A stretch of DNA of 37,011 nucleotides from Nitrospira sp. UBA5698 (GTDB lineage: Bacteria > Nitrospirota > Nitrospiria > Nitrospirales > Nitrospiraceae). A program made the translations under genes and the position numbers. Shown one piece after another: positions 1-6,928 of this stretch. How positions within the stretch are numbered: the first letter of the stretch is position 1; the number at the start of each line of letters is the position of its first letter. The stretch spans positions 114,501 through 151,511 of the forward strand of contig DIHK01000063.1 of the NCBI GenBank assembly GCA_002420115.1. Direction: 5' to 3'. A model generated the notes under the pieces. The model had not been told where the DNA came from and did no database searches. It saw only the letters and a program-made list of their open reading frames with translations.

Positions 1-162
1 GCGGAAGCAGCCATGCAGCATGCTCTCAAGGCAGGAAAGGATGCGCATGTCGATGCAGCGATCGCGGAGCTCAAACATGCCGTTGAGCATGGGAGCGCGG
101 GGCATACCGACGTCGCAACGAAACATGCGGAACAAGCGGTCACGCACCTGTCTGGGAAGTAA
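1..162 (+). CDS. SmbP-like His-rich metal-binding protein, C-terminal part
   Basis: Open from the first base in frame 1 to TAA at 160-162, giving 53 residues; the start lies outside the window. The sequence is alanine- and histidine-rich with helical heptad-like spacing of His residues (LKHAVEHGSAGH, TKHAEQAVTHL), the pattern of the small periplasmic metal-binding protein SmbP first described in Nitrosomonas, which binds Cu(II) and other divalent metals through scattered His residues. The signal peptide, if any, is not visible. A decayed copy of the same C-terminus lies about 1.9 kb downstream (about 1990-2110). Family assignment rests on composition and repeat spacing only; another His-rich helical protein is possible. 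Confidence 0.6.
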   Translation, partial: AEAAMQHALKAGKDAHVDAAIAELKHAVEHGSAGHTDVATKHAEQAVTHLSGK

Positions 163-322
163 CGCGGAAGATGGCTTGAAACATGGGAGCGGCGGGTGAT
201 TGGCTGGCCGTACTAGCATTGGCCAGAAGATGATCCATTTCCTGCTTGGTTTTCTGGGTGCTGAGGTCCTGACGCTTCAGTCCTACCCTGTGGTTCGCAA
301 TCTCGTTGCCGTCATCATTCAT
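140..322 (-). CDS. Possible small hypothetical protein (doubtful)
   Basis: A minus-strand frame from ATG at 322 (60 residues) stays open upstream to a TTG at 484 (114 residues). The codons between 322 and 190 show a G/C preference at synonymous third positions and a polar, helix-compatible protein (RVGLKRQDLSTQKTKQEMDH), which is why it is listed. Against it: no Shine-Dalgarno sequence at either start, a convergent 23-base overlap with the SmbP-like gene, and an upstream part that runs into a palindromic repeat (455-704). It may be a gene fragment cut by that repeat. I do not recognise a family. Confidence 0.22.
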   Translation of the reverse strand: MNDDGNEIANHRVGLKRQDLSTQKTKQEMDHLLANASTASQSPAAPMFQAIFRVTSQTGA

Positions 323-454
323 GTCTCTGGCAACATGACTCACCCCTGTGGGGTTCGCAGGTCCCGTCTCTCTCTGTGACGGACTCAGCCCATCCGTTGT
401 CCAATGATCATAGGTGGCGATTGCTAACGGTTGCACTCCGTCCTCGGCTTTCTG

Positions 455-704
455 ACCCGCATTGTGCAGAATGGGTCGTGACAAAACCTATAAGACGGCA
501 TACGAGACGGTTCAACAGGCTCACCGTCCTGATCAGAGTCGAAGGACAGGCACGCGGAGCTAGAGGAGGCCGATGCATACTTATCGCAATATAGTATGGT
601 CGGGACCCACGAGCCTGTCCGTCTGGCCATGGGCAACCTCTGGCGATGTTTGCCATAGTGGCGTCTTGGTGCTTGCCGTAGAGGTGTTCATGCACAATGC
701 GGGT
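455..704. repeat. Palindromic mobile repeat, family 1, copy A
   Basis: A 250-base element bounded by perfect 14-base inverted repeats: ACCCGCATTGTGCA at 455-468 and TGCACAATGCGGGT at 691-704. Internally it shares the order of short blocks with copy B (1034-1263) and with the reverse complement of copy C (21818-22030): GAGACGG, CACGCGGAGC, GGC/GATGCATACT or equivalent, and CGAGCCTG. No transposase is encoded, so it behaves like a non-autonomous (MITE- or REP-like) element. Copies A and B carry an extra 39-base block (511-549 here) missing from copy C. Confidence 0.75.
511..549. repeat. Nested 39-base palindromic insertion in copy A
   Basis: Block between GAGACGG and CACGCGGAGC that is absent at the same place in copy C but present in copy B (1091-1129). 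Its ends are mutually complementary in part (GGCTCACC near the left, GAGTCGAAGGAC near the right), resembling the widespread TCGACAGGCTCA-type intergenic palindrome. It is best read as a second small repeat inserted inside the first. Confidence 0.5.
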
Positions 705-854
705 TCAATGAGTGGCCTCGACGACATCAGGTCTGCCGTTTTTTTTCAGCCGATCGGCTATTTTGTGTCGAGAGGATTTTACTGATTGCACAAAGTCTGG
801 TATATCACACATGCAGTAACACTATTTCTAAACCCGAGGGGAGGTGAGGTACTC

Positions 855-917
855 ATGGCGACGAAGAAAGCAGCAGCGAAGAAGCCGGCAAAGAAGGCGG
901 CCAAGAAGAAGAAGTAG
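855..917 (+). CDS. 20-residue Lys/Ala-rich histone H1-like peptide
   Basis: ATG at 855 to TAG at 915-917 encodes 20 residues: after Met-Ala-Thr, only Lys, Ala and one Pro in short KK/AA/PAKK units, net charge about +11. A very strong Shine-Dalgarno tract (GAGGGGAGGTGAGG, ending a few bases before the ATG) decides the start and argues that the ORF is translated. The composition matches the C-terminal tails of bacterial histone H1-like and AlgP-type DNA-binding proteins, which bind DNA non-specifically; the function here is inferred from composition only. It stands alone between two copies of the same palindromic repeat. A stem GGAGGCG/CGCCTCC follows at about 930-953. Confidence 0.6.
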   Translation: MATKKAAAKKPAKKAAKKKK

Positions 918-929
918 TCATCGCAGCAT

Positions 930-953
930 GGGAGGCGGCGGCCACGTCGCCTC
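930..953 (+). terminator. Possible hairpin terminator after the Lys-rich peptide gene
   Basis: GGAGGCG and CGCCTCC form a 7-bp GC-rich stem just downstream of the stop at 917. A second small stem, AGCTCC/GGAGCT, follows near 981-1000. Neither has a clean T-tract, so intrinsic termination is only possible. Confidence 0.35.
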
Positions 954-1033
954 CTCACTTCCTCCCATCTTTCATCATTCCCAGCTCCGTACCGGGAGCT
1001 CTTTCATCGAAGAGTTCATCAGTGGCCCGTGCC

Positions 1034-1263
1034 AGCCCGCTTTTTTCATGACTGTTCGTGGCAAAATTGCCCAACTGTGTCGTGAGACGGTTCGATAGGC
1101 TCACCGTCTTGAGCAAGGTCGAAGGACCGGCGCGCGGAGCCCGGAGGACCAGAAGCGTACTCGTGCAGTACGTCGAGGGTCTGAGGGGCGAGCCTGCTGG
1201 CCGCAGGCTTGTCGCAACAGCGGATCGGCGATTGCAGCAGAGGAGTCATGAAGAATGCGGGCT
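1034..1263. repeat. Palindromic mobile repeat, family 1, copy B
   Basis: A 230-base element in the same orientation as copy A. Left end AGCCCGCTTTTTTCATGACT (1034-1053) and right end 1244-1263 are inverted repeats with 18 of 20 matches. An internal stem CGAGCCTGC...GCAGGCTTGTCGC lies near 1189-1214. The right end is followed by AG, so the junction reads CTAG, as in copy C. No coding capacity is evident; the short frames across it are by-products of the palindromes. Confidence 0.75.
1091..1129. repeat. Nested 39-base palindromic insertion in copy B
   Basis: Counterpart of 511-549 in copy A, flanked by the same GAGACGG on the left and C(A/G)CGCGGAGC on the right. Copy C passes directly from GAGACGG to GCACGCGGAGC without it. 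About four fifths of positions match between the two insertions by eye. Confidence 0.5.
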
Positions 1264-1989
1264 AGAAACGTAACTCCCCAAGAGAATTCTTGTCATCAGC
1301 GAGGGCTCGCTCTTGCTGAACGACATTTCATGGGGCTGAAATGAATGACCGGGTTGGGATGTAAATGGGTATGCCGGTGACCTGTACCACAGAAAATGAT
1401 AGGGGTAGGAGAAAGAAGACCGAAGGATCGGCAGGATACGGACACAATCCCGAAGAATCTATATGGAAAAAGAAAGGGGAGGTGATACCCCTATCACCTC
1501 CCCCCATTTCTTACCGCCGGGAGAGACTCCATGGCGAAAGAAAGCAGCACAGGGATCGTAGCATGAACCTTGGCTCAAAAAAAGCACAAATATATTCATT
1601 GAATCAATGGTTTAGAAAATACTTTCTGCATGATGCACAAATAGAGAGACCGGAACGGGATGTAAGGCCTTGCCGATTTGCCTCATCTGTATGGACGATC
1701 TTCAGCCCACTGGCAGTGGAATCTCTTTGAAAGGGGGCCGGCCTGGCGAACAATTTTCGACCATCTTCATGAATCGGCTCTTCATGCGCCGAGACCGGAG
1801 CGCCACGGTTTTATGTTAGTGGAAGGTGGGGGTCACTCTGTGCCTGAGAGCCTGAAAAGTTAAAAAGAGTTATTGATTCCAATGATTTGTGATGGCAATG
1901 ACTCCTTGAGGAAACTTTGGCGAGAGGGAAGCTTCCAAATTCATCAGAAGTTATTTGGCTCTCCGGCTCAAATTGATGACTCCTTCGAG
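1264..1989. other. Gene-poor stretch without a recognisable gene
   Basis: The open frames here, up to 121 codons, show no family resemblance, no good ribosome binding site and no coding-like codon choice. What can be seen is a strong hairpin at 1476-1503, a 13-base dyad CATTGAATCAATG at 1597-1609, and an A/T-richer patch at 1575-1640. Together with the flanking repeats and SmbP relic, it looks like a degraded region. Confidence 0.6.
1476..1503. terminator. Strong orphan hairpin, terminator-like
   Basis: GGGGAGGTGAT (1476-1486) and ATCACCTCCCC (1493-1503) form a perfect 11-bp stem around a 6-base loop. An A-rich run (AAAAAGAAA) precedes it and CCATTTCTT follows, so the outer bases can also pair. 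The arrangement fits a bidirectional intrinsic terminator, but no gene ends nearby on either strand. The left arm contains GGGGAGGTGAT, which looks like an anti-Shine-Dalgarno match, so a sequestered ribosome site or a small RNA 3' end are alternatives. Confidence 0.55.
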
Positions 1990-2110
1990 GCCGACAAGGA
2001 GGCGGTAGGGCATTATGAAGCTGGAACAGGCCATCGAATAGAAAAAAGCAGCTCATGTGGACGTGGCCACGGGACAGGCTGAAGAAGGAGTCACGTCCCT
2101 GTCTGAGAAG
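1990..2110 (+). pseudogene. Relic of an SmbP-like gene
   Basis: Codons 2051-2110 read AHVDVATGQAEEGVTSLSEK, which aligns with the end of the intact SmbP-like tail (GHTDVATKHAEQAVTHLSGK) at 12 of 20 positions. Just upstream the frame is closed by TAG at 2039-2041, and the similarity seems to continue in another frame (EADKEAVGHYEA at about 1989-2024), implying a frameshift plus a nonsense change. Two of the metal-ligand-like His residues have become Gln and Ser. No start codon or ribosome site remains in register. Confidence 0.5.
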
Positions 2111-2138
2111 TCGGCGACAGGAAGATGCCTGTTGAGGG

Positions 2139-2648
2139 CTAGGGGAGTGGCTCCAAGACGCCGACAGGTGGCTTGTGTTTTGCCTTACGATAGACCCATG
2201 GTGGCACGGGGTGAGGATCGTTCCAGAGACCTCGTTTGGTTTGGCGTGCTTCGGTCTCTAGCGTTTCAAGTACTGGATCGGCCGGGGCATATGTCCGATA
2301 CCACCAGCACCACCCGTCCTTGACCAGGAGCTGGTTCACATTTGTCTCATCCGCAAGTATCACCTCGGCAACCAGTCGCCCGTACTTATCTTTTTCATGC
2401 GGGTGAATCGTGACGGCCTGACCGAAGGTCAAGACAGCCGTGGCAAGTTTTGCCCGATATCCATAGGCCTGGCGCTTCTCAGGGCAGTCGATCCCGTGCA
2501 GGCGAATCTTTGTGGTTTGCCCGTTCGACAGGACTTCAATGGTGTCACCGTCTTTGACGGATACGACCAGGCCGGTGAACGAGAAGGCAGGGGTACTGCA
2601 CAGAAGAAGGAGAAGGGGAACTTGCAGTGGGAGTAAGCGCAATCGCAT
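2139..2648 (-). CDS. Secreted thermonuclease (SNase) family nuclease
   Basis: Ca2+-dependent phosphodiesterase of the staphylococcal nuclease family, 169 residues from ATG 2648. This start gives a textbook signal peptide (MRLRLLPL, hydrophobic run PLLLLLCSTPAFS) before the mature domain, so I prefer it to an upstream in-frame extension of 30 residues that runs to 2738. Family landmarks are present: DGDTIEV (Asp33, Asp35), IRLHGIDCPE (Arg49, Glu57) and DKYGR (Arg91), which correspond to the calcium ligands and catalytic Arg/Glu/Arg of the archetype. A Trp/Tyr-rich KDGWCWWYRTY segment and a GLWNDPHPVPPW end are typical. It is probably exported and degrades extracellular or periplasmic nucleic acid. 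It is monocistronic; the HAD-like gene upstream is co-directional but 187 bases away. Confidence 0.88.
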   Translation of the reverse strand: MRLRLLPLQVPLLLLLCSTPAFSFTGLVVSVKDGDTIEVLSNGQTTKIRLHGIDCPEKRQAYGYRAKLATAVLTFGQAVTIHPHEKDKYGRLVAEVILADETNVNQLLVKDGWCWWYRTYAPADPVLETLETEARQTKRGLWNDPHPVPPWVYRKAKHKPPVGVLEPLP

Positions 2649-2738
2649 GCCTGTGCCAGGCCGTACCAGTCTCGAAGGGGAGGCCGGCTGACGACCTGTG
2701 AATGAGTATACGATAAGACACGTACGTATGCATTGCAA

Positions 2739-2765
2739 ATAGTATCGATACGTAATTTATGACAA
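2739..2765 (-). promoter_or_regulatory. Possible sigma-70 promoter of the thermonuclease gene
   Basis: On the minus strand TTGTCA (2765-2760) and TACTAT (2744-2739) are separated by 15 bases, about 90 bases before the ATG at 2648. The area is A/T-richer than its surroundings and carries overlapping dyads (ATCGATAC, CGTACG). The spacing is short of the usual 17, so the call is weak. Confidence 0.3.
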
Positions 2766-2835
2766 GCACACGGGAGGATGGACGGCTGCCTGCGGTGCGT
2801 CATCCGTTCACTCGAACGCCTCTCAGGGTCGTCGC

Positions 2836-3330
2836 TTATGCCGCGTCCTTGGGACGGATGCCATCGCGCGTCTGTGTTTGTATCCATTCAAGCCGACTGA
2901 CCAGGGTGGATTGGATAACGAGGAGCTCATCCCGCCCTTCTGGATTTGATTGGATACAGCGGTCGAGGGAGAGGCCGGCGTGCTGAATCGCCGGTGTCCA
3001 TATTTCGATTTCGTCGTCGATCCAAAACCATTCGCGGTCCTTCAACTTTTTGACGGCCTGTTCGATCCAGATCACCTTGTTCTGACAGTTCGTCCAGTTG
3101 GCGTGATGAAACGAGGGGACCTCCGGAAGACCGTGGAACCGTTCACAATACAGGACGTGCAACAGGGCCTTGATCTTGTCCGATTCCCATGAGGTGAGCC
3201 AGATGACCTGAAAGTGCTCGTGGGCCCAGGCAAGCCAGGATTTCACACCGGGTCGAAGCTGAAACTCACCCGCGTATTCGCCGAACAGTACGCCGTCGAT
3301 GTCATGAAACAGAATCGGTGTGGGTGTCAT
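2836..3330 (-). CDS. HAD-like hydrolase
   Basis: 164 residues from ATG 3330, preceded by a strong AGGGGGAGG ribosome site six bases upstream. Motif I is HDIDGVLF with Asp10 (nucleophile) and Asp12 (acid/base); motif II is WLTSW (Thr46); motif IV is FWIDDE (Asp105, Asp106). These are the landmarks of the haloacid dehalogenase superfamily, usually Mg2+-dependent phosphatases. There is little cap domain, so the substrate may be large or macromolecular. No signal peptide, so cytoplasmic. The gene is divergent from hflX, with 173 bases between the starts that should hold both promoters. The substrate cannot be told from the sequence. Confidence 0.75.
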   Translation of the reverse strand: MTPTPILFHDIDGVLFGEYAGEFQLRPGVKSWLAWAHEHFQVIWLTSWESDKIKALLHVLYCERFHGLPEVPSFHHANWTNCQNKVIWIEQAVKKLKDREWFWIDDEIEIWTPAIQHAGLSLDRCIQSNPEGRDELLVIQSTLVSRLEWIQTQTRDGIRPKDAA

Positions 3331-3503
3331 AGACCTCCCCCTTGCTCAAACAATAGGACAGATGCTCATCAAGGGCAAATGGAACTGCATTTATCACAGG
3401 TGACAGCCGTCGTATTGAGATGCGGTGTGAGCTGCGCTAAACGCGCCATTCCCTGATAAGATGACATCTCTTCATCCACGATGTAGCCAAGGGAATAGAA
3501 ACG

Positions 3504-4892
3504 ATGACGACCCTCTCCCAATCTCGTGCCGTGCTGGTGGCGATCCATACTCCCGGTGTAACTCGGGAGGAACTGGATAGTTCGCTGCAAGAACTCACTC
3601 GTCTGGTAAAGACCCTGGGATACCAGGTCGTCGGCCAGGTGACTCAGAAACGGAGCTCCGAGAAATCTGCAACGGTCCTGGGCCAAGGGAAACTGTCTGA
3701 ATTAGCGCGGTGGACCGGTGGGCCCGGGGTCATTGGGCCGTCATATGAGAAACCAATGCCTCAATCGGCCTCGAAGCACGAGGCCTCGGCCGGGGACGAA
3801 CCAGAGGACTTCGACGAGGGGGAATCGGAAGAGCTGGGCGAGACGTCAGGCAGTCCTCACGAACAGGCGCAAGTCGTCATTGTAGACTGTGACCTGTCGC
3901 CCTCACAATTGAGCAATCTTGAGCGTGCGGTCGGCGTGCCGGTGCTTGATCGAACCGGCGTCATCATTGAAATTTTCAGTCGACATGCCAGGACCAGAGC
4001 GGCTCGGCTGCAGGTCGAGATCGCTCGGCTCAACTATCTGGCGCCACGCTTGCGTGAGACCGGTGGTGGAAGAGAGCGGCAAGGCGGAGGAATCGGGGGG
4101 AAAGGGGCAGGAGAAACGAGTCTGGAGCTCGATAAGCGCCGCATTCGTGATCGCCTGAAGGAGCTCAGGACCGAATTGGCGGCCATCGGAGACGAGCACC
4201 ACATCCGCCGAGCAAGACGGGAGAAGGAATTGACCGTCGCCCTGGTCGGGTACACCAATGCCGGAAAATCCTCATTGATGCGGGCGATGACGGGAAGCGA
4301 GGTGCTGGTCGCCGACAAATTGTTCGCGACACTCGATACCACGATCCGGCCTCTCTATCCTGAAACGCGTCCGAAAGTGCTCATGAGCGATACGGTGGGA
4401 TTTATCAAGAAACTTCCGCATGATCTGGTGGCGTCGTTCAAGTCGACGCTTGATGAAGCGGCCTGTGCTTCCCTGGTGCTGTTTGTCGTCGATGCGTCGG
4501 ATCCTTCCTTTCGGTCTCAACTTGACGTCACGCGGAATGTGTTAGCCGAGGTGGGCGCCACGGACAGTCCCAGCCTCTTGGTGTTGAACAAACGAGATCG
4601 TCTCGGACCGGACGAGATCGCCTTGTTACAGTCTGAATATCCGGAAGCTGTGTTCCTGTGCACGAGGAGCCGAGATGATCTGACCGCGTTGCGGGATCGC
4701 ATCATGGCGTACTTCGAGCGTGAGATGGTCGACGCGGAATTGCAGGTTCCATTTACGGCTCAAAAGACCCTGGCCGACATCCGAGCTCGGATGCGGGTCT
4801 TGTCCGAACACTACGATGCCGATGGCCTGACGATCCGAGTGCGATCAACTCCTGAGCACCTGGCGGTCATCAAAGAGAAGCTGTCGCGATAA
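3504..4892 (+). CDS. hflX: GTPase HflX
   Basis: 462-residue HflX-type GTPase, a ribosome-associated factor that in characterised bacteria splits stalled or stress-damaged 70S ribosomes. N-terminal HflX domain (about 8-245) contains VGQVTQKR, VLGQGKL and VVIVDCDLSPSQLSNLE, with the VLDRTGVIIEIFSRHARTRAARLQVEIARL helix characteristic of the family and a Gly-rich loop GGGRERQGGG...RRIRDRL. G domain: G1 GYTNAGKSS (249-257), DTT (278-280), G3 DTVGF (296-300), G4 NKRD (362-365). An acidic, low-complexity insertion (about 82-120) splits the N-terminal domain and is longer than I expect. A ribosome site AAGGGA precedes the ATG. The gene is monocistronic. Confidence 0.93.
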   Translation: MTTLSQSRAVLVAIHTPGVTREELDSSLQELTRLVKTLGYQVVGQVTQKRSSEKSATVLGQGKLSELARWTGGPGVIGPSYEKPMPQSASKHEASAGDEPEDFDEGESEELGETSGSPHEQAQVVIVDCDLSPSQLSNLERAVGVPVLDRTGVIIEIFSRHARTRAARLQVEIARLNYLAPRLRETGGGRERQGGGIGGKGAGETSLELDKRRIRDRLKELRTELAAIGDEHHIRRARREKELTVALVGYTNAGKSSLMRAMTGSEVLVADKLFATLDTTIRPLYPETRPKVLMSDTVGFIKKLPHDLVASFKSTLDEAACASLVLFVVDASDPSFRSQLDVTRNVLAEVGATDSPSLLVLNKRDRLGPDEIALLQSEYPEAVFLCTRSRDDLTALRDRIMAYFEREMVDAELQVPFTAQKTLADIRARMRVLSEHYDADGLTIRVRSTPEHLAVIKEKLSR

Positions 4893-5096
4893 GTCTCGCA
4901 TCGTGCGGTTGACCAGTCATTCCTCAATCGGGAGTGGACCTCAGCTGCGGCGTAGGCTAGCGTTGAGTGTCCACGCTCGTCTTCACGATCCGAAAAATAG
5001 AAAAGACAGGTCAACCCTCTCGCTTCCACGTACAATGACTCTGTGACCGATTCAGTCCTCTCTCTAAATCAGAACAACCCACTGTGAGCCGGATCT

Positions 5097-5837
5097 ATGA
5101 CCATTACTGAGTCTGAATCGACTGACCTGCCCACTCCAACGGGACCAATGCGGACCTATCTCGTTCGTCCTAACGGTGAGGGTTGTTATCCTGGGGTGGT
5201 GCTCTACTCGGAGATTTTCCAGGTCACGGGGCCGATCCGTCGCACGGCCGCGATGCTGGCGAGTCATGGATTTGTGGTGGCGGTACCGGAGATCTTTCAT
5301 GAGCTGGAGCCGGCCGGTACGGTATTGGCCTATGACGAGGCAGGCGCGGCGCGCGGCAATCAGCACAAAATCACGAAAACTGTGTCGAGCTACGATGGTG
5401 ATGCGCGCGCGGTCTTGGACTATCTGGCGTCGTTACCCTATTGCACGGGTAAGCTGGGTGTGATGGGGATCTGCATTGGAGGCCATCTGGCATTTCGTGC
5501 GGCGATGCACCCCGATGTGCTGGCCGCCGCATGTTTCTATGCGACGGATATTCACAAGCACAGTCTTGGCCAGGGACTCCATGACGACAGCCTGGATCGA
5601 GTTGCCGAGATCAAGGGTGAACTCCTGATGATCTGGGGTCGACAGGACCCGCACGTCCCTCGCGAGGGGCGGGCACTCATTTACAACGCACTGAGTGATG
5701 CCGCTGTGCGATTTCAGTGGCATGAGTTCAACGGCGCCCATGCCTTTCTTCGCGACGAAGGTCCCCGATACGACCCAGCGGTTGCGCGCATCTGCTATGG
5801 TCTCGCGGCTGAGCTCTTCCACCGTCGACTACGATGA
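5097..5837 (+). CDS. Dienelactone hydrolase family protein
   Basis: 246-residue alpha/beta hydrolase of the dienelactone hydrolase family. The Cys-His-Asp triad is recognisable: Cys126 in GICIGGH, Asp184 in GRQDPHVP and His215 in FNGAHAF; Glu39 in LYSEIFQ matches the residue that holds the Cys in its resting state in the archetype. No signal peptide, so cytoplasmic. The family hydrolyses dienelactones in aromatic degradation, but many chromosomal members have unknown ester or lactone substrates, and no aromatic-degradation genes are nearby. No clear ribosome site is seen. It ends 21 bases before the stop of the convergent zinc protease gene. Confidence 0.85.
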   Translation: MTITESESTDLPTPTGPMRTYLVRPNGEGCYPGVVLYSEIFQVTGPIRRTAAMLASHGFVVAVPEIFHELEPAGTVLAYDEAGAARGNQHKITKTVSSYDGDARAVLDYLASLPYCTGKLGVMGICIGGHLAFRAAMHPDVLAAACFYATDIHKHSLGQGLHDDSLDRVAEIKGELLMIWGRQDPHVPREGRALIYNALSDAAVRFQWHEFNGAHAFLRDEGPRYDPAVARICYGLAAELFHRRLR

Positions 5838-5858
5838 AGCCTGGAATTTGATCCGGGC

Positions 5859-6545
5859 CTATCGTCGGAGAAACCCAATCCAGCGCCAGAGGTTGACCAA
5901 GCTTGCCAGGGATGCGGCCAGGTAGGTGAATGCGGCGGCGGTGAGAATGCTACGAGCCCCTCGTTCATCGGCCGGTGACAGATAGTTGCCTTGTCTGAGC
6001 ACGGGCAAGGCCCGTCTGAAGCTGGCATCCCATTCGACGGGAAGGGTGATCAGGTGGACCAACGTCGAGATCCCCATCGTCGCTATCCCAGCCATCAGCA
6101 CGACCACACTCGCAACCGGGGTGCGCGCGACGGCTCCCGCGATGGGAATGGCCATCATGAGCACCGCCCCGATCTTTTCTGCTTTCTGGGCAACCAGCAC
6201 GAGCTTTGTACGCTCCGTTAAGGGCTGGTATCCGAGGTGGTGCTGAATGGCGTGTCCGACTTCGTGGGCGGCAATCGTAATCGCCGTCAGGGATTTGCCA
6301 TCGAGGATCTCCGGGGTCAGACGAACCGCTTTACTGACAGGATCATAGTGATCGCCTGTGCGCGTCGGTTCCACGATGACGTGGTGAAGGTCGAACCGAT
6401 TGAGCAGGTGTCTGGCTAACTCTCCTCCGGTCCCAGGAAAGTCCGGACGGGGCCTATTGTGTCTGGCAAAGACGCGCTTGGTCCAGAGTTGCGGCCCCAC
6501 AGTGACCAGCGCCACGATGAGTAGAAGTAGGACAAGGCGTACCAT
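5859..6545 (-). CDS. Membrane zinc metallopeptidase, YugP-like
   Basis: 228 residues. An N-terminal transmembrane segment (about 2-20) is followed by a cytoplasmic or periplasmic zincin domain with HEVGHAIQHH (His94, Glu95, His98) preceded by the VRLTPEIL...SLTAITIAAHE run typical of the YugP/neutral zinc metallopeptidase family (Zn_peptidase_2). Two to three further hydrophobic segments lie at about 122-170 and 200-222. The physiological substrate of this family is not established. The C-terminal LVNLWRWIGFLRR ends on a membrane segment. The gene faces the dienelactone hydrolase gene tail to tail. Confidence 0.87.
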   Translation of the reverse strand: MVRLVLLLLIVALVTVGPQLWTKRVFARHNRPRPDFPGTGGELARHLLNRFDLHHVIVEPTRTGDHYDPVSKAVRLTPEILDGKSLTAITIAAHEVGHAIQHHLGYQPLTERTKLVLVAQKAEKIGAVLMMAIPIAGAVARTPVASVVVLMAGIATMGISTLVHLITLPVEWDASFRRALPVLRQGNYLSPADERGARSILTAAAFTYLAASLASLVNLWRWIGFLRR

Positions 6546-6928
6546 TTTCCCCGCTCCAACTCTGTTGTCAGCTGATCTCTCCTTGACGGTTCTCGACCGA
6601 ACCGGTTGAGATCAATCCGTCTTGCCACATAGGCTACCACAGATCACGCCAAGAATCGGTGCTGAATTTTCAACGTGACACAACGTACACTAGGTCACGG
6701 ATGTTGAGTGAGACACGTGGTCGGCTGCATGGTGCAGGATCTCTTTTCCTGTGGAGGCTCGACAGGATATGTTCCTGCAATTCGAAGATGAGGAGCATGT
6801 GCAGACGACCATCTGATGGCTCCTCACTCATCAGCCCCTTTCGCAACCGGCATCGGGCTCATCCTGATAGGCATTCCCTATTGAATGAAAAAGACCTCCG
6901 TCATTGTCAACAGCGGCGTACGTGAGCG
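6546..6928. other. Intergenic region between the protease and reductase genes
   Basis: The starts at 6545 (minus) and 6929 (plus) are divergent, so both promoters should be here, but I cannot pick convincing boxes. A stem GAGGAGC (6790-6796) with GCTCCTC (6819-6825) around a 22-base loop is the only clear structure. One 88-codon frame across it lacks any coding signal. Confidence 0.5.

Noticed and set aside
748..759. Palindrome AGCCGATCGGCT after a run of eight T
   Set aside because: The T-run is on the wrong side for a plus-strand terminator and the stem has no loop; it is probably a chance short palindrome.
1365..1730. A 121-codon plus-strand frame that contains the 1476-1503 hairpin
   Set aside because: Translation through the hairpin gives low-complexity sequence, no ribosome site precedes it, and the composition is not protein-like.
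2649..2738. 30-residue upstream extension of the thermonuclease
   Set aside because: It would bury the signal peptide inside the protein and overlaps the likely promoter or leader.
6659..6925. An 88-codon frame in the divergent region before the flavoprotein gene
   Set aside because: Arg/Ser/Cys-rich translation without family resemblance or ribosome site; the region should hold promoters.
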